Shown here piece by piece: positions 57,543 to 64,000 of a stretch of 64,000 nt of DNA; within the stretch, counting starts at the first letter, position 1; each line of letters begins with the position of its first letter. The notes below the pieces were generated by a model that was not told the DNA's origin, did not search any database, and saw only the letters and a list, made by a program, of their open reading frames with translations. A program made the translations under genes and the position numbers. The stretch lies in NCBI GenBank assembly GCA_016714125.1, contig JADJNX010000002.1:496001-560000 (forward strand). Direction: 5' to 3'. This stretch comes from Ignavibacteriales bacterium (lineage in GTDB: Bacteria; Bacteroidota; Ignavibacteria; Ignavibacteriales; Ignavibacteriaceae).

Positions 57543-58462
57543 TAATTTACCCTTTCATCTGCATTAATAGTTTTTATGAACAACTCTTCAAGATTGGATT
57601 TACGAAGTGTAATCTCTTCAATTAAAATTTCCAGCACCCTGACTTTATCAATGATACGGTTCAATTCGACAACTTCTGAGCTGTTATAACGGTATAACTT
57701 CTCGGACATTTTTTCAAGGTAAACTATGCTGTTCTCCTCTTCCAGTGTCAGACTTCTGGAAAGTTTAATCTCAAAGTGAGTGTTTTCATGAGTAAGTTCG
57801 TGGATTGTCCCTGTCCTTAAAAGTTTTCCTTTATGGAGAATGGCAACACTGTCAGTAATCATTTCCACTTCGGAGAGGATGTGGGAGTTCAAAAAGATCG
57901 TTTTACCCCTGGACTTCAAGTCTTGAAGGATTGTCCTTATTTCTTTTCTGCCAACAGGATCAATACCATCGGTAGGTTCATCCAAGATAATCAAATCAGG
58001 ATCATGAAGCAAAGCTCTGGCAATTCCAAGACGCTGGTTTTGTCCTTTGGAAAAGGTTTTTGCTCTCCTGTCGGCAATTTTTGACAGTCCAAGCATCTCA
58101 AACAACTCACCTGTTCTTTTTTTGATCAATGCCGGCTCCATTTCATAAAACCGTGCAAGAGCTGCCAGTGACTGGCGTGCAGTAAATACTTCGGGGAATT
58201 GAATATTCTCAGGAAGATATCCGATATTTTTTTTCAACAGATGGTTATATTCATTTGAGCCAAACAGGGAGAAACTTCCCTCGGTCAGTCTGGTGATTCC
58301 CAAAAGAATTTTAATAAATGTGGTTTTCCCGGCACCATTCTGGCCTAAAAGACCAAATATCTGCCCCGGCATCACAGAAATTGAAAAATCATCAAGGGCT
58401 TTAACCTTGATCTTCCCCGAATAAATTTTTGTTAAATTTTTACTGCTGACTATTTCGGACAT
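57542..58462 (-). CDS. ABC transporter ATP-binding protein
   Basis: Walker A GQNGAGKTTFIK, Q-loop region GYLPENIQFPEV, signature FSKGQNQRLGIARALL, Walker B LIILDEPTDGID and switch His NSHILSEVE. The C-terminal 80 residues are a variable domain common in ABC-2 exporters. An ATG at 58460-58462 (MSEIVSSKNLTKIYSG) is preferred over an in-frame TTG at 58492, since the domain begins right after it. About 306 residues. Confidence 0.93.
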   Translation of the reverse strand: MSEIVSSKNLTKIYSGKIKVKALDDFSISVMPGQIFGLLGQNGAGKTTFIKILLGITRLTEGSFSLFGSNEYNHLLKKNIGYLPENIQFPEVFTARQSLAALARFYEMEPALIKKRTGELFEMLGLSKIADRRAKTFSKGQNQRLGIARALLHDPDLIILDEPTDGIDPVGRKEIRTILQDLKSRGKTIFLNSHILSEVEMITDSVAILHKGKLLRTGTIHELTHENTHFEIKLSRSLTLEEENSIVYLEKMSEKLYRYNSSEVVELNRIIDKVRVLEILIEEITLRKSNLEELFIKTINADERVN

Positions 58463-58600
58463 ATTCCGCTCGTTTGTTAAATAATGAATCAAAAATTACG
58501 ATTTTCTGAAAAGGTGAGTTGGTGATTTGTTACAAAAGGAAATTATAGGAGGATGAACCACAAAAAAGAAAGTATAAACTATGCAGTTATGAAAAAAAAT

Positions 58601-58627
58601 TAATACTTAATAATTAATACCTAATAA
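58601..58627 (-). repeat. TATTANN heptad array 3' of gpsA
   Basis: In gpsA sense, right after the stop codon: TATTAGG, TATTAAT, TATTAAG, TATTAAT. The 26 bases 58601-58626 are identical to 13306-13331, which lie 3' of the NlpC/P60 gene 45 kb away. Confidence 0.8.
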
Positions 58628-59632
58628 TTAAATCTTGTATTCTTCTTTCCTGTCCCGTGTCATCAGGTCGTGAATCGCCTGGGAGGGGTCTTTGTCCTCA
58701 AAGAGGATTCGATATACCTCGGAGGTTATTGGTACTTCAACATTATATTTGATGGCGAGTTGCATTGCAGAATTGGAGGTCTCAACCCCCTCGGCAACAG
58801 CAGTCATTTTGGCAAGCACTTCTTTTAATTTCATTCCGCTCCCAATCTGATCTCCCACATAACGGTTACGACTGTGGCGACTCATACAGGTAACGATGAG
58901 ATCACCCATTCCCGAAAGTCCCGAGAAAGTATGCGGTTTTGCCCCCATAGCCAAACCAAGCCGTGTAATTTCGGCTGTTCCTCTTGTCATTATGGCGGCT
59001 TTTGTATTATCCCCCATTCCCATTCCATCAAGAATTCCTGCACCAATTGCTATCACATTTTTAAAAGCGCCACCAAGCTCCACTCCAATTACATCAGTTG
59101 ATGAATAGACCCGGAAATAGCGGTTTATAAATGCGTTTTGGATCATTTTTGATGTGTCATGATCTTTACATGCTGCAACAACTGTGGTGGGAATTTTTTT
59201 GCTTACTTCTTCTGCGTGACTGGGTCCGGAGAGCACACCAATTTGTCGATCGGTCAGTTCGGGGAAAACATCTTTGTAAATTTGGCTCACAGTAAGAAGA
59301 TGATTCTTTTCGATTCCTTTTGAAACCGAAACAAGAATTGTATCCTTAATATCGGAAAAATTTATCTTCTGAAGTGAATTTCTGGTAAATTGAGTTGGTA
59401 TGGCTGTGACAATAATATCTTTGCCAATGGAGGCTTCTTGAAGATTATTGGATATCTTTAAACCTGCAGGAAATGGAATCCCGGGCAGGTATGTCATATT
59501 TTCGCGTTTCTCTTCGAGGAGAGTGGCATAGGCATCGTTATACTCCCATAGAGTAACATTATGCCCGTTATCAGTAAGTAGAATGGCGAGAGTAGTGCCC
59601 CACGCACCCGCTCCTAATACTGCGATATTCAT
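58628..59632 (-). CDS. gpsA: Glycerol-3-phosphate dehydrogenase [NAD(P)+]
   Basis: Makes sn-glycerol 3-phosphate for phospholipids from dihydroxyacetone phosphate. 334 residues: LGAGAWGTTLAILLTDNGHNV, SGPSHAEEVSKKIPT, catalytic Lys in GGAFKNVIAIGAGILDGMGMGDNTKAAIMTRG, and SGLSGMGDLIVTCMSRHSRNRYVG. It starts seven bases after the plsY stop, so the pair supplies and uses the same intermediate. Confidence 0.97.
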   Translation of the reverse strand: MNIAVLGAGAWGTTLAILLTDNGHNVTLWEYNDAYATLLEEKRENMTYLPGIPFPAGLKISNNLQEASIGKDIIVTAIPTQFTRNSLQKINFSDIKDTILVSVSKGIEKNHLLTVSQIYKDVFPELTDRQIGVLSGPSHAEEVSKKIPTTVVAACKDHDTSKMIQNAFINRYFRVYSSTDVIGVELGGAFKNVIAIGAGILDGMGMGDNTKAAIMTRGTAEITRLGLAMGAKPHTFSGLSGMGDLIVTCMSRHSRNRYVGDQIGSGMKLKEVLAKMTAVAEGVETSNSAMQLAIKYNVEVPITSEVYRILFEDKDPSQAIHDLMTRDRKEEYKI

Positions 59633-59639
59633 TGGTTAA

Positions 59640-60302
59640 CTATTTTTTCTTACCGAATGATATCTTGCTCTCACTCCCTGACAGGAGTCTTTTAATATTT
59701 TCTCTGTGTGTGTAGATCAAAAGGATTGACACACCGGCTACAAATGGAAGAAGAGTGCCATATCCCTGAACTTCTGCATGAAAAATGTTTTCACGAATAA
59801 ATAAAGTTGAAGGAACTGCAATCGCTGCCATGATCGAACCAAGCGAGACATATTTAAAGATGCCCACAAATATTATAAAGATACCAAGAGCTACAAGCAT
59901 GTCAATGGTTGTAATCGAAAGCATCATTCCAAGTGCTGTGGCAATTCCCTTACCTCCCTTAAACGAGGCAAAAACACTCCAAATATGACCAATAATCGCA
60001 AAAATTCCTGCCATTATTCGAATAATGGTAATATCCTGGAATGGAGTCTGATTATTAAGTGTAACGGGATCCAGATAATAGAGCTGAGAAATAAAAAGAA
60101 CCGCAATAGCTCCTTTAATCGCATCAAGTGCAATTACTGACAAACCAAATTTAGGCCCAAGTGTTCTGAACACATTGGTCCCTCCGGTGTTGCCACTCCC
60201 GTGAGCTTTAATATCGATACCTCTGCTTTTTGATACAATTATACCAAAAGGAATGGATCCAATTAAATAGGATAGAACTAAAATAGCAGCTAAAGCTAAC
60301 AT
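59640..60302 (-). CDS. plsY: Acyl-phosphate:glycerol-3-phosphate acyltransferase PlsY
   Basis: 220 residues, membrane protein with at least five hydrophobic helices. Conserved GSGNTGGTNVFRTLG (substrate site) and FKGGKGIATALG are intact; IGSIPFGIIVSKSRGIDI at the first loop is also typical. First acylation of glycerol 3-phosphate using acyl phosphate. Cotranscribed with gpsA. Confidence 0.96.
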   Translation of the reverse strand: MLALAAILVLSYLIGSIPFGIIVSKSRGIDIKAHGSGNTGGTNVFRTLGPKFGLSVIALDAIKGAIAVLFISQLYYLDPVTLNNQTPFQDITIIRIMAGIFAIIGHIWSVFASFKGGKGIATALGMMLSITTIDMLVALGIFIIFVGIFKYVSLGSIMAAIAVPSTLFIRENIFHAEVQGYGTLLPFVAGVSILLIYTHRENIKRLLSGSESKISFGKKK

Positions 60303-60558
60303 CTCATATTCCTGAAATAAAATGTTTTCTGTTGAATGTCTCGTCTAAAATACAGTATGACGGCAAAATTTGCAGCGAGTAGAAACTAAAAATAATAACA
60401 ACTCTTTAAAATAAACAAAATCAATAACCAAACAATGAATTAGTGATCATTAAAATATTAATTTACTTCCATTTATGCTTGTGTTTTGTTTTATTTTACA
60501 TCAAAATAAAAATAAATAATTCGTAAATTAATGTAATAAATATTCAAATATACAAATC
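60303..60558. other. Divergent AT-rich intergenic region plsY / propeller kinase
   Basis: 256 bases, very AT-rich toward the kinase side. It must contain promoters for both genes; no element could be assigned with confidence, and no repeat or RNA was recognised. Confidence 0.4.
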
Positions 60559-63500
60559 ATGTTAAAATCACTACAAAAAATGCTGGTTTTTGTCTTCTTG
60601 CTTCTGACGCATTTTATTGTGGCACAGAAAACTGAGAGCTATTCCTTCAGTTCACTAAACACTGTTGATGGTCTTTCACAGGGTAGAGTTACTAAAATCA
60701 TCCAGGATCAGTCGAATTTTATCTGGTTTGGCACAGCCGACGGTCTAAACAGGTATGACGGTTACTCCTTCCTGATTTTCAGACATAAAAAAGACAACCC
60801 CTCTTCAATCTCCAATAATATTATAAATGACATTAAAGAAACACAAGACGGTAAACTTCTTATTGCCACTAATGACGGACTCAATCTTTATGACCCGGTG
60901 ACAAATTCCTTTAGGCAGTTACCAATCTTTAATGTTAATTCTCCTGATATGGGATTTAGATCAATTACATGCATACTTGTACCCCGAAATGAGAAAGATT
61001 TTTTCTACTATGGCACAAAAGCAGGTTTGATTAAATATCAATATTCAACAAAAACCAATAAACTCATTTTTGGGTTAACAGCCGACCTTTCAATCAATGA
61101 AAGAAGTACCCGGACCCTCTTCGAAACTTCCAAAGGCGAGATTTGGATTGGAACCGGTGGAGAGGGGCTCTTCATTTATAACCCCGCTAAAGAAAAAATC
61201 AAAAAGATATTTGTCTCACCCAATGCAGAGATACCTCAAAAAAACCTGCCGGTTACGAGCATCGCAGATGATGGCGACGGGAAGATTTTTGTCGCTGATT
61301 TCCTCAATATTTATGCGTTTGATGAATATGGCGTTAAACTAAGAGATGTGAACAAGTGGGAAAAATCAACCATACCCACAACAATTATTAAAGCTTCAAA
61401 GGGAGAAGTTTACATAGCCTATCTCGGTAAAGGTTTGGTTAGATATTCATTCAACGGTGACAAATATACTTTTATGAAGGATATCACCGCCACCGATAGT
61501 CTTGAACAAAAATTTGATTTTCTTTCCTTATATCGACAAATCAAATACTCTTGGGTGTGGGTCGAATGGATGGGGAATACGGTCGATAAGCCCTCACAAT
61601 AATCTATTTATGAGATTTACCAATTTTAGCCAAAGTTTAAAGAGCATAAGGTCAATCATCCAATTAAAGGACGGTTCAGTTATAGTTTCAGGCTACAGGG
61701 GCTTCACCAGATTGTATCCTGACTTTTCAATGGAAGATCTTAATTCAGGCATTTATGAAGAGGCTTCCGGTTTATCCCTTTCTGTCTTTTCTTTAATTGA
61801 AGATATTAGAGAGCCGAACAAAGTCCTCTGGGCAGGAAGTGAAGGAGGTGGACTTTATAAGTTCACAATAAATAACAAAAAAATCGAAATGATTAAGGGT
61901 GATTACACCAAAGGCGATTTTTTCCGTGGCGAATTTGTCACTTCCCTCTTCTGGGGAAGCGATAGTATGTTATATATCGGTACCGAAAGAGGTCTTCACA
62001 TTCTTAATACGACAACCATGTTTCTCAAATTTTTTCCACCTACAATTGGGGGTGATTCACTGGTGTCATTTGGTATAATATATGACCTGGACGAACATAA
62101 CAACACTATTTATCTTTCTACGGAACGGAACGGCATTGTAAAGTTTGACCCTCGATCGGGTGATTATTCATCATTTTTGTCGACAGGAGTATCACCGGCT
62201 TCACTTCCAACAAATGATATAAGAGCACTCTACTTTAAAAACGACGACACTTGTTATGTCGCAACAAATTCAGGATTTTGTGTGTTTGACAGAAGAAGCA
62301 ATAAACTCAGAACTTATACAATGCAAGACGGACTCCCAAATGATTTGATTTATTCAATCCTTGAGGACGATTCTGGCAAATTGTGGTTATCCACCAACCT
62401 GGGTGTAGCTTGTTTTAACCCTAAAACGGGTAGGTTTATCAATTATACCAAAACTGAAGGGTTACCCGGAAATGAGTTTAATTCCAAATCATATCTGAAG
62501 CTTAAAAATGGTGATATGATCTTTGGTGGTGTGGAAGGGTTTTGTGTTTTTAATCCTGCCGCGATTACAAGCGATAATCTAAAAACCCCAATCCAACTAT
62601 CACTAACTTCAGTCTTTTCTCGAAGGAAGTTCCTGTTGGTAAATTTGGGGATAAAGTTATACTCGATTCAGCTATCCATCTTAAAAAAATCGTATATCTT
62701 GATTATGACGAAAATAACATTGGATTGGAGTTTACCACACTTAACTTTAATGTGAATACAAGCACCAAATACTCCTATATTCTCGAAGGTTTTGAAGAAG
62801 AATGGTCCATTCCTTCCACAATAAGAAAAGCAATTTATACAAATCTCAATGCAGGAGAGTATAAGTTTATGGTTGCCACCATAACAAGAGACGGGTCAAG
62901 GTCTGAAAATGTGGCGGAACTTTACATAATTGTGGCTCCTCCATTTTGGAGAACAACCTGGTTTAGAATCCTTGCACTTATTGCAGTTATCGGAATTATT
63001 TACTCGGCTTATAAATACAAAACAACTTCCATCAGGAAGCGTAATGAGGAATTGGAAAATCTTGTTGAAAAAAGGACTCTTCAGCTTGAATTAAAAAAAG
63101 ATGAATTGGAGCAAAGAAATCGCGAACTTATAGAAGCAAACGCATCTAAAAACAGATTTTTTTCGATGTTCTCACACGATCTGAGGAGCCCTTTTAGTGC
63201 AATTCTTGGTTATCTCCAAATCCTTGATGAAGATTTTGATGAGCTCACAAAAAGCGAAAGAACATACTACTTCCAAAGTTTATATACCGTTTCCCGAAAC
63301 CTCTTCACAACGATAGAAAATGTTTTTAACTGGTTCCGAATTGAAACAGGCAGAATAAATCACGAACCTAAACTGCTGATGCTTGAACAGAGTGTTAACG
63401 AAACCGTCGATATTCTCATTGCCAATATCACTCTAAAAAAGATCGAAATTATTATCGAAGTAGAACATGGAACCCGCGTTTGGGCTGATCCTGTAATGTT

Positions 63501-63834
63501 TAGAACCATTCTTCAGAACCTGATTTCAAATGCCATAAAATACTCCGAAGAGGCAGGAATTATTTCCATATCCTCCAATTCAATAGATGGGATGGTGGCG
63601 GTAAGTGTTAGTGATTCAGGCCGAGGAATGACGGAAGAAGAGCTCGACAAACTGTTTGATAAAAAAGTTATTTTCACCACAGAGGGAACACAACAGGAAA
63701 AGGGCTCAGGACTGGGTTTATTAATCTGTAAAGAATTTGTTGAGAAGTGTGGTGGGACAATAACAGTAACAAGTTCCCATGATGATGGAACAAGTTTTAC
63801 ATTTACTCTTCCAAATCTACCAAGGACAACCTGA
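60559..63834 (+). CDS. Two-component-regulator-propeller sensor histidine kinase (frameshifted)
   Basis: One sensor in three frame pieces (60559-61602, 61502-62755, 62725-63834). Signal peptide MLKSLQKMLVFVFLLLTHFIVAQ. About 650 residues of Reg_prop repeats form a periplasmic propeller (DGLSQGRVTKIIQDQSNFIWFGTADGLNRYDG; LPNDLIYSILEDDSGKLWLSTNLGVACFN). A Y_Y_Y domain follows (EFTTLNFNVNTSTKYSYILEGFEEEW), then one membrane helix, a coiled coil, HisKA with SHDLRSPFSAILGYLQIL, and HATPase with NLISNAIKYSEE, DSGRGM and GSGLGLLICKEF. Frame corrections are needed near 61545-61560 and 62612. Total is about 1090 residues. It has no receiver or AraC output domain, unlike hybrid propeller sensors used for polysaccharides, so the partner regulator is elsewhere. 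Confidence 0.88.
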
Positions 63835-64000
63835 CCCCTTTAATTTTTTCAAAGAGTTTAATGTCTTCATTGGTGGTGATTTTGAAGTTACTTGAGGAGC
63901 CATCAGAAATCTTAACGGGGAATCCGTCTCTCCGCATCAATGATGATTCGTCAGTTCCGTAAAATCCTTCCTCATAAGCCATATTAAAAGCTTTTAACAA
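63803..64000 (-). CDS. ispD: IspD C-terminus (partial at window edge)
   Basis: The last 65 residues of 2-C-methyl-D-erythritol 4-phosphate cytidylyltransferase of the non-mevalonate isoprenoid pathway: AFNMAYEEGFYGTDESSLMRRDGFPVKISDGSSSNFKITTNEDIKLFEKI. DESSL and the NFKITTNEDI motif are typical. The gene continues beyond 64000. Its last codons overlap the end of the convergent propeller kinase by 32 bases. Confidence 0.85.
   Translation of the reverse strand: MLKAFNMAYEEGFYGTDESSLMRRDGFPVKISDGSSSNFKITTNEDIKLFEKIKGVRLSLVDLEE

Overview
This 64 kb window most likely comes from a member of Ignavibacteria or a close relative in the Bacteroidota/Chlorobi group. The support is a secreted protein ending in a type IX secretion sorting domain (NYPNPFNP motif), a short primary sigma factor of about 285 residues, a sensor kinase with a two-component-regulator propeller, LytS/LytR signalling, and a B12-dependent ribonucleotide reductase. 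Shine-Dalgarno sequences are visible ahead of many genes, and the best promoter has both a TTGACA element and the TAnnTTTG element typical of the Bacteroidota sigma factor. No rRNA, CRISPR array, prophage or insertion sequence was seen.

Layout. 1-577: broken lipoprotein cut by the left edge. 882-2548: PAS/GAF histidine kinase. 2649-6230: class II ribonucleotide reductase. 6604-9402: LiaF-like membrane protein, then a LytS/LytR pair. 9416-11147: fused DnaQ exonuclease/GIY-YIG nuclease. 11278-13173: TlpA-like thioredoxin lipoprotein. 13371-19366 (minus strand): NlpC/P60 lipoprotein, RpoD, two microcompartment vertex proteins, phosphopentomutase, a GAF/degenerate-GGDEF membrane protein, EngB. 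19423-50180 (minus strand): one uninterrupted information-processing block. In transcription order it is tRNA-Tyr, Gly, Thr, rpmG, tRNA-Trp, secE, nusG, rplKAJL, rpoBC, a hairpin cluster and promoter, rpsLG, fusA, tuf, S10, spc (with a tRNA-Gln between rplR and rpsE), alpha, rplQ and a strong terminator. 50479-60302 (minus strand): secreted T9SS protein, SlyD, acetate kinase, 3-hydroxyacyl-CoA dehydrogenase, an ABC-2 exporter, gpsA and plsY. 60559-63834: propeller histidine kinase. 63803-64000: C-terminus of ispD.

Sequence quality matters here. At least 25 apparent single-base indels break reading frames, including in genes no cell can lose (rpoB, rpoC, tuf, fusA, rplA, rplB, rpsJ, rpsL). fusA also lacks about 42 codons. 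The simplest reading is uncorrected sequencing or assembly error, so broken genes are described here as single genes.

Most interesting points: (1) two EutN/CcmL vertex proteins beside phosphopentomutase with no shell hexamer in the window; (2) short-period repeats, mostly 7- or 8-mers carrying stop trinucleotides, lying just 3' of several genes, including a 26-nt sequence shared between two loci; (3) a tRNA-Gln gene inside the spc operon; (4) TTG start codons concentrated in small-subunit ribosomal protein genes.
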